From NCBI RefSeq assembly GCF_004054195.1, contig NZ_SBIW01000007.1, positions 1 to 64,000 on the forward strand: a stretch of DNA of 64,000 nucleotides. Reading direction: 5' to 3'. The stretch comes from Mucilaginibacter gilvus. Its GTDB lineage: Bacteria > Bacteroidota > Bacteroidia > Sphingobacteriales > Sphingobacteriaceae. The translations under genes and the position numbers were made by a program. Of this stretch, positions 24,378 through 34,877 are shown piece after piece (within the stretch, counting starts at the first letter, position 1; every line of letters starts with the position of its first letter). The notes beneath the pieces are model-generated. The model worked only from the letters and a program-made list of their open reading frames with translations, was not told the DNA's origin and searched no databases.

Positions 24378-26783
24378 ATGAAGCGGATCTTTACAGGAAT
24401 CTTATTCGTGATGGGCACCGTTGGAGCATCCTTTGCACAGGATATCCAAAACAACCCGGGCAGCAATCACGGGAACAAGTTTGAGCAGTTGGGCACCATC
24501 CTCAGCACACCAAACGAGCAGCGTACCGCCAGCGGGGCACCCGGCGTAAAATATTGGCAGCAACGCGCCGATTACAACATCAAGTGCGAGCTTGATGAAA
24601 AAAACCTGAAGTTGACGGGTAGCGAAACCATTACCTATTTTAACAATTCCCCGGACGTATTAACCTACATTTGGCTGCAACTGGACGAGAACCAGCATAA
24701 CACGCTGAACAACTCAAACTACCAGAGCAGCTCTACCATGCCAAAGCAAACCACCACGCAAAACATCGACCGCAGCGTTGGCCGTAACGGCGATGTGGAT
24801 AACGGGCTTGGTGATGTAATTACGAAATTAACCGATGCTACCGGCAAAAAATTAGCTTACACAGTTAACAAAACCATGATGCGTGTTGAATTGCCTGTGC
24901 CGTTAAAATCTGGCCAGCAATTTATTTTTAATATCGACTGGACCTACAAAATTACCGACCGTATGACCATTGGTGGCCGTGGCGGTTACGAGTACTTCCC
25001 GGAGGATGGTAACTACCTGTTCACCATGACACAGTGGTACCCGCGCCTTTGCGTTTACAGCGATTTCCAGGGATGGCAAAACCATCAGTTTACCGGTCGT
25101 GGCGAGTTTGCGCTTACCTTCGGTAATTTCCACGTACAAATGACCGTACCAGCCGATCACGTTATCGGTTCAACAGGCGAGTGTATCAACTACGCGGCTG
25201 TATTAAGCCCGGAGAAATTTGCCCGTTACAACAAGGCCAAAATATCAGCCGAGCCAGTAGAAGTAGTAACCCTTGCCGACGCTAAAAAAGCAGAGAAGGC
25301 ACCATCAGCCGCTAAAAAAACCTGGGTATTCCAGGCCAATAATGTGCGCGATTTTGCATGGGGTTCTTCCCGTAAATTTGTTTGGGATGCTATGGGCATC
25401 AAGCTTAACGGCAAAAACATCATGTGCATGAGCTACTATGGTAAAGAAGCTTACAACCTGTACAGGAAATATTCTACCAGGCTGGTTGCACACACTATCA
25501 AAACCTATTCAGATTTCAGCATCCCTTACACTTACCCGGTTGCACAAAGCGTTGAGGCATCAAACGGTATGGAGTACCCGATGATCTGCTTTAACTATGG
25601 CCGTACAGAGAAAGACGGTACCTACAGCGAAGGCACCAAGAATGGTATGATAGGGGTGGTTATCCACGAAGTTGGCCACAACTTTTACCCGATGATCATC
25701 AACAGCGATGAGCGCCAGTGGAGCTGGATGGACGAAGGTTTAAACTCCTTTGTGGAGTACCTCGCCGAGGAACTTTGGGACAACAAATTCCCAAGCAAAA
25801 AAGGCGCGGCTTATACCATGGTTGATTACATGAAACTGCCTAAGAACGAGTTAGAGCCTATTATGAGCAACTCTGAGAACATCGTTCGTTTTGGCCCTAA
25901 TGCATACACCAAACCGGCTACCGGCCTAAACATTTTGCGCGAAACCATTATGGGCCGCAAGCTTTTTGACTATGCCTTTAAAGAGTATGCAAAACGCTGG
26001 GCATTTAAACACCCAACCCCTGCCGATCTGTTCCGCACGATGGAAGATGCTAGCGGCGAGGATCTGGATTGGTTCTGGAGAGGCTGGTTCTACGGAACCG
26101 ACCCGGTTGATATTTCTTTAGATTCTGTAAAAGTGGGTAAAGCCGACCTGAAAGACAGCTACTCTGCTCCTAAAGGCAACGGCGTAACTGCAAAAGTTGC
26201 CCCGCCATCGGTAAACAGTTTTGAGGATATCTCTAAAATCCGTAACCGTACTGATAAGAACATCGTTTTCCAAACAGACAGGGATACTGCTACGCACGAT
26301 TTCTATTGGAAATACGCTCGTGGCCTGGCTGGTGTTGATACTGTGAAGTTTGCCAACATGATAAAAGCGCAAAGCCCGCCAACTTTCGAGACCGAGACGT
26401 TGACCGCTGATGATAAATCGAAATATGGTTCTAAATATTTCTACCAGTTAAACTTTAGCAACAAAGGTGGATTGGTAATGCCAATCATCGTGGAGTTTAA
26501 ATTTGCCGATGGCACAACTTCTATCGACCGCATCCCTGCGCAGATCTGGCGCCTGAACGAGAAGAATTGCAGCAAATTCTACATTCAGGATAAAGAAGTG
26601 GTGTCTATAAAAATTGACCCGATGCGCGAAACTGCCGATATCGACGAAACCAACAACTTCTGGGGTAAAAGCGGCGAGCCGTCTAAATTCCAGGTGTTTA
26701 AACAAAAAATAGGGGCTAATGGCCCGGTTCGTGGCCAATCTACCGGTGTAAACCCAATGCAGGTAGGCACCGGAAGCAAATAA
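24378..26783 (+). CDS. M1-family zinc metallopeptidase, secreted
   Basis: 801 residues with a signal peptide ending ASFAQ. HEVGH at 430-434 followed by 18 residues and E453 (SWMDEGLNSF) is the HExxH-x18-E zinc site of gluzincin aminopeptidases. The N-terminal beta domain (YNIKCELDEKNLKLTGSETITYFNNS) is typical, but the GxMEN exopeptidase motif appears only as SNGMEYP. It acts in periplasm or outside the cell. Paired with a HupE-type permease and DUF6702, a recurrent Bacteroidota neighbourhood. Confidence 0.9.
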   Translation: MKRIFTGILFVMGTVGASFAQDIQNNPGSNHGNKFEQLGTILSTPNEQRTASGAPGVKYWQQRADYNIKCELDEKNLKLTGSETITYFNNSPDVLTYIWLQLDENQHNTLNNSNYQSSSTMPKQTTTQNIDRSVGRNGDVDNGLGDVITKLTDATGKKLAYTVNKTMMRVELPVPLKSGQQFIFNIDWTYKITDRMTIGGRGGYEYFPEDGNYLFTMTQWYPRLCVYSDFQGWQNHQFTGRGEFALTFGNFHVQMTVPADHVIGSTGECINYAAVLSPEKFARYNKAKISAEPVEVVTLADAKKAEKAPSAAKKTWVFQANNVRDFAWGSSRKFVWDAMGIKLNGKNIMCMSYYGKEAYNLYRKYSTRLVAHTIKTYSDFSIPYTYPVAQSVEASNGMEYPMICFNYGRTEKDGTYSEGTKNGMIGVVIHEVGHNFYPMIINSDERQWSWMDEGLNSFVEYLAEELWDNKFPSKKGAAYTMVDYMKLPKNELEPIMSNSENIVRFGPNAYTKPATGLNILRETIMGRKLFDYAFKEYAKRWAFKHPTPADLFRTMEDASGEDLDWFWRGWFYGTDPVDISLDSVKVGKADLKDSYSAPKGNGVTAKVAPPSVNSFEDISKIRNRTDKNIVFQTDRDTATHDFYWKYARGLAGVDTVKFANMIKAQSPPTFETETLTADDKSKYGSKYFYQLNFSNKGGLVMPIIVEFKFADGTTSIDRIPAQIWRLNEKNCSKFYIQDKEVVSIKIDPMRETADIDETNNFWGKSGEPSKFQVFKQKIGANGPVRGQSTGVNPMQVGTGSK

Positions 26784-26830
26784 TAAGTAATACTCATTCG
26801 GCCCCCCGACCGAATATATATAATGCATAC

Positions 26831-26862
26831 GGCCGGCTAAGTAATTAGCCGGCCGTTTTTTG
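26831..26862 (+). terminator. Strong intrinsic terminator after M1 peptidase
   Basis: GGCCGGCTAA pairs with TTAGCCGGCC across a GTAA tetraloop and is followed by GTTTTTTG. It serves the plus strand only; the convergent giant gene ends at 26994. Confidence 0.9.
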
Positions 26863-26993
26863 TTTATGCTGACAACGCTCATTGATTTTCACATCGGAAA
26901 ACCGCATTCGGGGTAATATGTGCTAAGCGAACAGGATCTGCAACCCAAACACAGCAGAAGGCAAATCCATACCCCTTTAAAAGATCGTCTTAA

Positions 26994-29900
26994 TTATCTT
27001 AAAATAGTAACGTTGCCTGATAATGTGGGCTGCCCGTCTTTGGTATCGATGATGTAATAGTAGACACCTGCGGGTAGCAGCTTGCCAGAAAAGGTTCCGT
27101 CCCAGGCTTTGCTGTAACCTTTGGATTGGATCAGTTCGGTGCCATAGCGGCTAAATATCTTCACTACACATTTTGGATAAAAGGCCAGGTCGGGGATGTT
27201 CCAGGTATCGTTTAAGCCGTCGCCGTTGGGGGTAAATGTATTTGGGATATGGATGCTCGGCGGCGCTAATAAGGTAATGGTAACCTCATCGCTTGCTTCC
27301 GGTACGGTGCAGGGATCATAGATAACCCGGCAGGAAACTACATCCCCATTTTTAAATAGATTACTTGTAAACGTAGCGCTGTTTGGCCCTGTGGTAACAC
27401 CGTTCACTAACCATTGATAGCCGGTAACCTGGGCCGCATTAGTGGCTACTGCCGTAAAGGTAACAGGTGTGCCTCTATAAACATTATTAACCGATGCCGA
27501 AATACTTACCGTTGGTGCCGGATTGATAGGCGTTACCACACCGCTGACGGTAAACGGAACGGAGCCTACCGAAACGGGACCGGGGCAGGCATCTGTTTTG
27601 GTTAGTGTGCAGGTTACTATATCTCCGTTGGCCAGCGAGGTAGAAGAAAATATTGCATTATTGGTCCCCACATTGATTTTATTCACCTGCCATTGGTAAA
27701 CTGCGTTCAGGCCTTCGTTGGTTGTAAATGCCTGGAAAAATATCGCAGAAACCCCGGCGCAGGCCGGCACCGGTGTAGATGTGCTTACGTTAACTGTAGG
27801 TTGCAGGGTGGGGTTTACCGTTAGTGGCTGAGATAATGTTTTGCCGTTGCTGGCAGCTGTAATGGATGATGTACCCGCCGATAAAACATGTATTTGGCCG
27901 TTGATGATAGTAGCCACAGCCTGGTTGCTGCTGGTATACGTAATTGGTTTAATGCTGGTAGCACCCGGATCAAAATCTGGCGTACACGTTGTTTTGGCGG
28001 CGATGGGGCCAAATTCAAAATCGGGTAAAACGGTAAGTTCATGAGATACGGGGCTGGGTTTGGTGTAAACATCATTACCATCCTGTGATGCCGTAATAGT
28101 GGTATTACCCGGCCCAATGATGTGTACATTGCCGTTAACTATAGTTGCCACCGCCGGGTTACTGCTGGTATACGTAACCGGAAACTTATCGCTGTTACTG
28201 GTAGCGGCCGGGCTAAAATCAGCATCAGTAACATACCTGGTGGTAAGCGCCGGGAAGGTAAGTTCTTGTACAAATTTTATTGTAAGGGTTTGGGTTACGG
28301 GTAAAGGCGCGTTGTATTTGTCGTTTCCGGCTTGCGTGGCGGTTATAACGGATTGCCCGACTGCTATCACGTGTATCAAGCCATCGGGTGTAATAATTGC
28401 GACATCAGGGTTGCTGCTGGTGTATGTAACCGGAAGCTCCAAATTGGTGCTGGTGGCTTCGGGTTTAATGTTGCCGTTGTTATCAATAACGGTTGATAGT
28501 ACAGGGAAAGTGATCACGGCTTGCTGTAATCCTTCTATAACTTCCAGGTTAATAATTGTGCTGTTGCTGCCAGATGCGTTGTAGGCAGTTACCATGTAAT
28601 CTCCCGGCGGCGATAACGTGGTTGGCGTACCGCTGATAATGCCTGTGCCGGTATCAAACACCAGGCCCGCGGGTAAAGGTTTATCTATGGTGTACCTGTC
28701 GAAAGATAGCGTTTGGATATAATTGCCACCGCTCGCTATATAAATAAGTCCGCTTTTATCAGCTGTTAAACTGTTGGGAGCTACCAGGTATATTTTATCG
28801 CCATTGGCATCTATAATATCAACCGTAGATACATTGTTGTCTTTATCTATAACTCTTAAAATTGCGCTGCCTTCGTTTGCCGCATTATTGCCGATATCCA
28901 GTACATATATATCGCCCGCGGTGTTGATCAGCATGGCGCTTGCATTGCCAAACCCTGCCGATAGTGCAGGGCCGTTTAAAACCTTTGGCGTGCCATTGCC
29001 TGCTATGGTAGTAACCAGCCCGCCTGTGGTTACCTTTCGCACACCCACATAATCAGCCACGTACAGCGCGCCATTAGAGAAGATGATATCCTGCGGGTTG
29101 TAAAAGGCTGCCGAGGTGCCTTGCCCATCGGTATTGCCACGGTTTCTGTTACCCGCCAATGTAGTAACCACACCAGCAGGCGTTACTTTCCTGATCACGG
29201 AGTTGCCCTGGTCTACAACATAGATGTTGTCAGATTCGTCCATGACAAGGCTTACCGCTCCATCAAACCTTGCTGCAGTTCCTGTGGCATCGGTATAGCC
29301 GGCTACTGCGCCGCCAACAAAAGTAGCGGTTACACCAGCAGCATTTATCTTTCGGATGGAGTATACATCGGCAACGTATATATTGCCGGCCCTATCTGTA
29401 ACCATCCCCCTTGGCCCTTGAAATTGCGATATACCAAAGACACCGTTAGTGTATCCCGGCCCGGCAGCACCGGCTATGGTGCTGAAAATCCCATCGCTGG
29501 TCATTTTCCGAACGGAATAGTTGTTAAAGTCGGTTACGTAGAAGTTCCCCTGTGCATCAATGGTTACTTTAGCCGGGCCGTCAAATCTCGCGCCCGCTTT
29601 AAGTCCGTCTGTTCGGCCCGGCTGCCCGGTTCCGGCAAAATTGGCCAGCAAACCATACGAATACCTTTTTACCTCGCCCCCCTTATTTGCAGGGATAATA
29701 GGAGCTATGGTGTTATTTTTGATCAGCGTTTGCGGCGTAAGGTAACTGATATCGGGCGCGGGTGCCACGGGTGCCAATCCATCGGTTACTTTAATATTAA
29801 TGGTAGCATTGCTTACGCTTACCGCGTTTTTTGCAGAAATAGTGTAAATGGTAGCCGGCGATAATGCAGTAGGTGTGCCGCTGATGGCACCGGTGTTTGC

Positions 29901-32900
29901 ATCAAAACTTAAACCTGCGGGCAAAGGCTTATCAATACTATAGCCGCCAGGCTGCACGTCGCCGCCTTTGTTTTCCGGGAAAAGGGTAGTAATAGTTGAA
30001 TTGATGGTATAGATCTGCGGGGTTGGGTAACTGATGTTTGGCGCAAGTGTGGGTATCGCGTTTGTTTTTACTTCGATGTTTACCACAGTGCTGCTGCTTC
30101 CAGCGGCATTATATGCGGTAATAAGGTAATCTGTAGCGGGTGATGTAACGGTAGGTCTTCCGCTGATAATACCAGTTGTGCCCTCGAAACCCATACCTGT
30201 CGGAAGTGCTTTATCTATGGTGTACCCGGTTAAAATTATTTTACGAATAACGTAGTCTCCCTGGTCTGCTACATACGCGTTGCCATCGTACCAGGCAATG
30301 CCCAACGGGTCGTTAAACTGAGCGCTGCTGCCCATACCATTTTTAAAGCCGAGCGCCCCGTTCCCTGCCACAGTGCTTACACGGCCTGATGCTTTATCTA
30401 TCATCCTGATAGCGCCATTGTCGCGATCGGCAACATAAATGTTTCCGGTAATATCCAGCCCAACACCTAAGGGATAATTAAACCTTGCGTTCTGAGGTTC
30501 TCCATCGGCAAAACCTATGGTGCCGTTGCCGGCTATTGTGCTTACCTGTCCGTCCGGGGTAATTTTTCTGATTCGCTGATTGCCTACATCTGCAACGTAA
30601 ACATTGTTATCCGGGTCTACAGCTACACCCGATGGTGCGCGGAAACTGGCAGCGGTACCCTTGCCATCGGCAAAGCCCTCTAAACCATTTCCCGCCAGCG
30701 TTGACACCAGCCCTGCAGGAGTTATTTTCCTGATGAGATGATTCTGACGATCTGCCACGTACACATTACCCAATAAGTCCACAGCCACACCTTTAGGATT
30801 ATTAAAGCTGGCAGCAGTTCCCAAACCATTTGCCGAACCCTCAGAGCCAGTGCCGGCAAGGGTTGTAACCAGCCCGGCCGGCGTTATTTTCCTGACAAGG
30901 TGATTAGCCACGTCGGCGACAAAGATGTTGCCATTAGCGTCAGCTGCTACTCCTTCCGGATAAAGAAATGCGGCAGCTGTTCCTTGCGCGTTGGTAGATC
31001 CGGCGGTTCCGCTACCCGCCAGCGTACTTACCAAACCGGATTTGTCAACTTTCCGTACGAGGTTGTTTTGCTGATCTGCAACGTACAGCGTACCGCTAAG
31101 GTCCACTGCAATACCGTAGGGGCTTTTAAAACTTGAAGTTGTAGGGCTGCCGTTTGCTGAGCCTGCTGCGCCGCTTCCGGTAAATGTGTTAACTTCTCCA
31201 TAGTTAGTAGCAGGTACAGCGCCTCCGGTATTTTTTGGCAATAGATCTGGTATGAAAGTATTTATGGTATATACTTGCGGGGTTTGGTAACTGATGTTTG
31301 GCGCAAGTGTGGGTACCGCGTTTAATTTTACTTCGATATTTATAACGGTGCTGCCGCTGCCACCGCTATTGTACGCGCTTACGGTGTAATCGGTTGCGGG
31401 AGAGCCGGCAGTTGGTATACCGGTAATAATACCTGTATTGTTATCAAAAACCAGCCCGGCAGGTAACGTTTTATCGATAGCATAACCATTTAATGATAAT
31501 TTGCGGATGAGGTGGTTATTAGCATCGGCAACAAAAAGACTTCCCTTTTTATCATAAACTATACCAACGGGCGCGTAAAAACTTGCCAAAGGGCCAATAT
31601 CGTCATTCCGGCCATGGGTTGGATTGCCTGCCAAAGTACTAACTATGCCATTTTGAGTTACTTTGCGGATAAGGCCGCTATAATTATCTGTTACAAATAG
31701 GTTTCCATATTCATCTATAGTAATACCACTTGGATGCTTGAAACTGGCCGCTTTGCCCTGGCCATCGGCGGTACCCTCGACGCCACTGCCTGCTAACGTG
31801 GTAACTAAACCCGCAGGGGTTATTTTGCGGATGAGGTTGTTTTCGGCATCGGCCACGTAAAGATTATCGGCTTTATCAATAGTGATACCCCACGGAGTAA
31901 AAAAACTCGCGGTGGATGTCAACCCATCGTTTGAACCTGGAGTAGCGTTGCCTGCAAATGTGCTCACTATCCCATCAGTTGTTATCTTGCGAATAGAATT
32001 GCCGCCCATATCTGTAACAAACATATTTCCAGCTGCATCAAATACCATGTCCGTTGGCCCCAAATACCCTGCATCTGCTACTGGTCCGTCCTTGATACGT
32101 ATATCTCCGTTGCCCGAATAACTGGTCACGTCACCCGTAGGGCTAATTTTGCGTATACGGTTATTGCCCCTGTCGGCAAAATAAAGCGTACCGGTTTTAT
32201 CCATGCGGCTTCCATGTGGAAACTGTAAAGTGGCTGATGTACCAGTGCCATTATCAATCCCTACCACACCGCTGCCTGCAAAAGTGGTTACGTTAGCATC
32301 TGGTGTTATTTTGCGAATGCGATTATTTTCGGTATCGCCTACATATAAGTTTCCGTCGTTGCCTAAAGAGATGCCCTGCGGGAATTTAAATAAGGCGCTT
32401 GTGCCTTGGCCATCTAATGTACCAACTGGCGCACCTCCTGCAAAAGTACTGACGCGTGCATACCCTGAAGCCGGTACCGCACCGCCAAATTGCCGGGGAA
32501 CAAGAGGTGTCACCTGTACGCCCACGGTGTAGGTGTTTGGTGTATTGTAAGTAAACACTGGTGGAGAGACGGCAGGCGGCGCTCCCACATCTGTCACCCC
32601 AATTCTTACCGCAGTACTGCTGATGCCATTTTTATTGCGAGCCGTAATGGTATAATCTTCTGCGGCGGCCAGCACGGTGGGTGTACCGCTGATAATGCCA
32701 GTTGTGGGATCGAAAGCCAAGCCGGCAGGCAAAGGTTTATTAATAGTGTAACCGGTTAAAGTTATTTTGCGGATAAGGTGATTGCTTACTTCTCCAACAA
32801 ACAAAAAACCATTCCTGTCGAACGCCAGGCCCGATGTGGTGTAAAACCTCGCCGCTGTTCCTATGCCATCCACAAAGCCGGATGCTGTACTGCCTGCAAC

Positions 32901-33896
32901 CGTGGTAACAACCCCCTGCGGTGTTATTTTACGAATGAGGTTAGCATCCGATACAAAAAGGTCGTCGTTGGTATCAAACACCAAATGATCGGGGTAGGTA
33001 AAACCGGCCACGGTACCTGTTCCGTCTTTAGAAATATTGTTGCCGTTACCGGCGAAGGTGCTCACCGTGCCATCTGTGGATATTTTTCTGATGGTGTAGT
33101 TGTAATCGTCACATACGTATAAATTCCCTTTCGAATCAAAAGCTAAGCCCTGGGGGCTGCCGAAGCTTGCCTGCGTAAGGCTGCCATTGCCGGAGGCCGC
33201 TGAACCGCTACCGGCAAAATTGGTAACCTCGCCATTCGGCGTGATTTTTCGGATGAGGTAATTTGAGAGGTCGGATACGTAAAGGTTATGGTCGGGGCCA
33301 ATTGCGATACCAACGGGCGTGTTAAAGCTTGCGGCGGTGCCGGTGCCGTTTGTCTTGCCCAAAAAACCGCTGCCTGCCAATAGCGAAACCTCTCTCGCGC
33401 CGGTTATTTTGCGCACATCCTGCCCAATTTGTTCTACCACATAAAGTACGCCCGATGGGTCAATGACCATTCCGGATGGCCCGTAGAAACTCGCCTGGGT
33501 GCCAATGCCGTTGTCGCGCCCGCCGCTGCCGCTACCCACAAAGGTAGATACCTGCCCTTGTGGAGTTATCTTGCGGATAACTTCGTTGCCGTAGTCAGAT
33601 ACATATAGGTTATTATCGTTATCAATAACCATCCCGGCCGGTATTTTGAAGCTGGCGATATTCGCCGCGCCATCGGTATAACCATACTGCCCTGTGCCCG
33701 CAAAAGTGGTAACGGTGCCGTATTCGCCTAACGGCACTGTACCTCCCGTATTTGCAGGCGCTAAAGGCGTTATAGTGGTGTTAAGCTTGTAGTTTTGGGG
33801 GGTTGTATAGGCTATGTTTGGTGCCTGCGCAAAAGCACTGCAAAAAGCAAATAGGCTGAAAGCGAGAAGTAACGGTTTAGTTAGGTTTTTAATCAT
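26994..33896 (-). CDS. Giant secreted NHL-repeat / Ig-like protein with type IX C-terminal domain
   Basis: 2,300 residues from ATG 33896, which gives the signal peptide MIKNLTKPLLLAFSLFAFCS; the frame runs further upstream, but this start has GGGAG about 10 nt before it. Four blocks of six NHL-type repeats (FAGxG...GIAxDxxGNLYVADxxNxxIRKITPxG) lie near residues 60-380, 479-804, 899-1224 and 1412-1735. Each block is preceded by an xISYxTPQxYxxN linker and followed by a putative Ig module (GYxIDKPLPAGLxFD, TGIISGTPT). A fifth linker-Ig module (~1240-1340) has no propeller. Three bacterial Ig-like domains (~1790-2030), two PKD/Ig-like domains and a CHU_C-type sorting domain (TPNGDGLNDTWNIPD) follow. 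Likely a surface adhesin or glycan binder. Confidence 0.9.
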   Translation of the reverse strand: MIKNLTKPLLLAFSLFAFCSAFAQAPNIAYTTPQNYKLNTTITPLAPANTGGTVPLGEYGTVTTFAGTGQYGYTDGAANIASFKIPAGMVIDNDNNLYVSDYGNEVIRKITPQGQVSTFVGSGSGGRDNGIGTQASFYGPSGMVIDPSGVLYVVEQIGQDVRKITGAREVSLLAGSGFLGKTNGTGTAASFNTPVGIAIGPDHNLYVSDLSNYLIRKITPNGEVTNFAGSGSAASGNGSLTQASFGSPQGLAFDSKGNLYVCDDYNYTIRKISTDGTVSTFAGNGNNISKDGTGTVAGFTYPDHLVFDTNDDLFVSDANLIRKITPQGVVTTVAGSTASGFVDGIGTAARFYTTSGLAFDRNGFLFVGEVSNHLIRKITLTGYTINKPLPAGLAFDPTTGIISGTPTVLAAAEDYTITARNKNGISSTAVRIGVTDVGAPPAVSPPVFTYNTPNTYTVGVQVTPLVPRQFGGAVPASGYARVSTFAGGAPVGTLDGQGTSALFKFPQGISLGNDGNLYVGDTENNRIRKITPDANVTTFAGSGVVGIDNGTGTSATLQFPHGSRMDKTGTLYFADRGNNRIRKISPTGDVTSYSGNGDIRIKDGPVADAGYLGPTDMVFDAAGNMFVTDMGGNSIRKITTDGIVSTFAGNATPGSNDGLTSTASFFTPWGITIDKADNLYVADAENNLIRKITPAGLVTTLAGSGVEGTADGQGKAASFKHPSGITIDEYGNLFVTDNYSGLIRKVTQNGIVSTLAGNPTHGRNDDIGPLASFYAPVGIVYDKKGSLFVADANNHLIRKLSLNGYAIDKTLPAGLVFDNNTGIITGIPTAGSPATDYTVSAYNSGGSGSTVINIEVKLNAVPTLAPNISYQTPQVYTINTFIPDLLPKNTGGAVPATNYGEVNTFTGSGAAGSANGSPTTSSFKSPYGIAVDLSGTLYVADQQNNLVRKVDKSGLVSTLAGSGTAGSTNAQGTAAAFLYPEGVAADANGNIFVADVANHLVRKITPAGLVTTLAGTGSEGSANGLGTAASFNNPKGVAVDLLGNVYVADRQNHLIRKITPAGLVSTLAGNGLEGFADGKGTAASFRAPSGVAVDPDNNVYVADVGNQRIRKITPDGQVSTIAGNGTIGFADGEPQNARFNYPLGVGLDITGNIYVADRDNGAIRMIDKASGRVSTVAGNGALGFKNGMGSSAQFNDPLGIAWYDGNAYVADQGDYVIRKIILTGYTIDKALPTGMGFEGTTGIISGRPTVTSPATDYLITAYNAAGSSSTVVNIEVKTNAIPTLAPNISYPTPQIYTINSTITTLFPENKGGDVQPGGYSIDKPLPAGLSFDANTGAISGTPTALSPATIYTISAKNAVSVSNATINIKVTDGLAPVAPAPDISYLTPQTLIKNNTIAPIIPANKGGEVKRYSYGLLANFAGTGQPGRTDGLKAGARFDGPAKVTIDAQGNFYVTDFNNYSVRKMTSDGIFSTIAGAAGPGYTNGVFGISQFQGPRGMVTDRAGNIYVADVYSIRKINAAGVTATFVGGAVAGYTDATGTAARFDGAVSLVMDESDNIYVVDQGNSVIRKVTPAGVVTTLAGNRNRGNTDGQGTSAAFYNPQDIIFSNGALYVADYVGVRKVTTGGLVTTIAGNGTPKVLNGPALSAGFGNASAMLINTAGDIYVLDIGNNAANEGSAILRVIDKDNNVSTVDIIDANGDKIYLVAPNSLTADKSGLIYIASGGNYIQTLSFDRYTIDKPLPAGLVFDTGTGIISGTPTTLSPPGDYMVTAYNASGSNSTIINLEVIEGLQQAVITFPVLSTVIDNNGNIKPEATSTNLELPVTYTSSNPDVAIITPDGLIHVIAVGQSVITATQAGNDKYNAPLPVTQTLTIKFVQELTFPALTTRYVTDADFSPAATSNSDKFPVTYTSSNPAVATIVNGNVHIIGPGNTTITASQDGNDVYTKPSPVSHELTVLPDFEFGPIAAKTTCTPDFDPGATSIKPITYTSSNQAVATIINGQIHVLSAGTSSITAASNGKTLSQPLTVNPTLQPTVNVSTSTPVPACAGVSAIFFQAFTTNEGLNAVYQWQVNKINVGTNNAIFSSTSLANGDIVTCTLTKTDACPGPVSVGSVPFTVSGVVTPINPAPTVSISASVNNVYRGTPVTFTAVATNAAQVTGYQWLVNGVTTGPNSATFTSNLFKNGDVVSCRVIYDPCTVPEASDEVTITLLAPPSIHIPNTFTPNGDGLNDTWNIPDLAFYPKCVVKIFSRYGTELIQSKGYSKAWDGTFSGKLLPAGVYYYIIDTKDGQPTLSGNVTILR

Positions 33897-34039
33897 GCGT
33901 AACAGGCTCCCTGCCAATAGTCTACATCCTTTTTCCGGAATTACAAAGTAAGCTTTTTTTAAGCGATTTAACATTAAATTAAATAATTTCTACTTTAAAA
34001 GATCTTTAACATCATTCAAAATTTGTTAATTTGTACCCT

Positions 34040-34873
34040 ATGCCGGTGTATATAGCCTCATTAAATTCTGGGAGTAATGGCAATTGTTACTATGTTGGTA
34101 ACGAGCACGAAGCCGTGCTGGTTGACGCCGGCATATCCTGCCGCGAGACCGAAAAACGAATGATTCGGCTGGGCTTATCCATGCAAAAAGTGAAGGCGAT
34201 CTTTATTTCGCACGAACATTCAGATCATATCCGCGGGCTTGGCGTACTGGCGCGTAAGTACAAACTGCCGGTATATGTTACCGATGGCACCGGGCATTAT
34301 TGCGGCGATGTACCTAAAGAACTTTGCATTGGTTTGCACGCTTATGCACCCATTTTCATCGGCAGCCTTGAAATAACCGCTTTCCCGAAACACCACGACG
34401 CGGTTGAACCCCATAGTTTTATGATAACCGACGGCGATACCCGCATAGGCGTATTTACCGATATCGGCGTGCCTTGTGAGCATCTTATACGCCATTTTGC
34501 ACAATGCCATGCTGCATTTTTAGAAGCCAACTATGATGAGGAGATGCTGGCCGCGGGCCGATACCCGTTTTTCCTGAAACGGCGCATTACCGGGGGCAAG
34601 GGCCACCTTTCCAACAGGCAGGCGCTGCAAATGTTCATTGATCATAAACCACATTACATGAGTCATTTGCTATTGGCACACTTATCCAAAGATAATAACG
34701 ACCCTGAACTGGCCCGGCAGCTATTTTTGCCACACGCCGGCACTACCCTCGTAAGCGTAGCTTCGCGATATAACGAGAGCGACGTTTATTGCATAGACCC
34801 ATTGGGCGCTGTTGTAGCTGCCGGTATAGCGCTTAACCAAATTACCGGACAGTTTCAGTTTGCCTTAAGCTGA
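34040..34873 (+). CDS. MBL-fold metallo-hydrolase, WalJ/YycJ type
   Basis: 277 residues. SLNSGSNGNCYYVG at the N-terminus and HEHSDHIRG (HxHxDH) with later His/Asp ligands (HHDAVEPHSF, FTDIG, LLAHLSKDNNDP) identify the YycJ/WalJ branch, predicted 5'-to-3' DNA exonucleases or phosphodiesterases. ATG 34040 is preferred over an in-frame TTG at 34031 because it gives the usual family start. A truC-like gene begins 4 bp after its stop. Confidence 0.9.
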   Translation: MPVYIASLNSGSNGNCYYVGNEHEAVLVDAGISCRETEKRMIRLGLSMQKVKAIFISHEHSDHIRGLGVLARKYKLPVYVTDGTGHYCGDVPKELCIGLHAYAPIFIGSLEITAFPKHHDAVEPHSFMITDGDTRIGVFTDIGVPCEHLIRHFAQCHAAFLEANYDEEMLAAGRYPFFLKRRITGGKGHLSNRQALQMFIDHKPHYMSHLLLAHLSKDNNDPELARQLFLPHAGTTLVSVASRYNESDVYCIDPLGAVVAAGIALNQITGQFQFALS

Positions 34874-34877
34874 TCTG

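Noticed and set aside
27200..33800. Highly repetitive DNA that could be read as a CRISPR or satellite array
   Set aside because: The ~160-bp periodicity is the NHL protein repeat in the minus-strand gene; copies diverge at codon third positions and no repeat-spacer structure exists.
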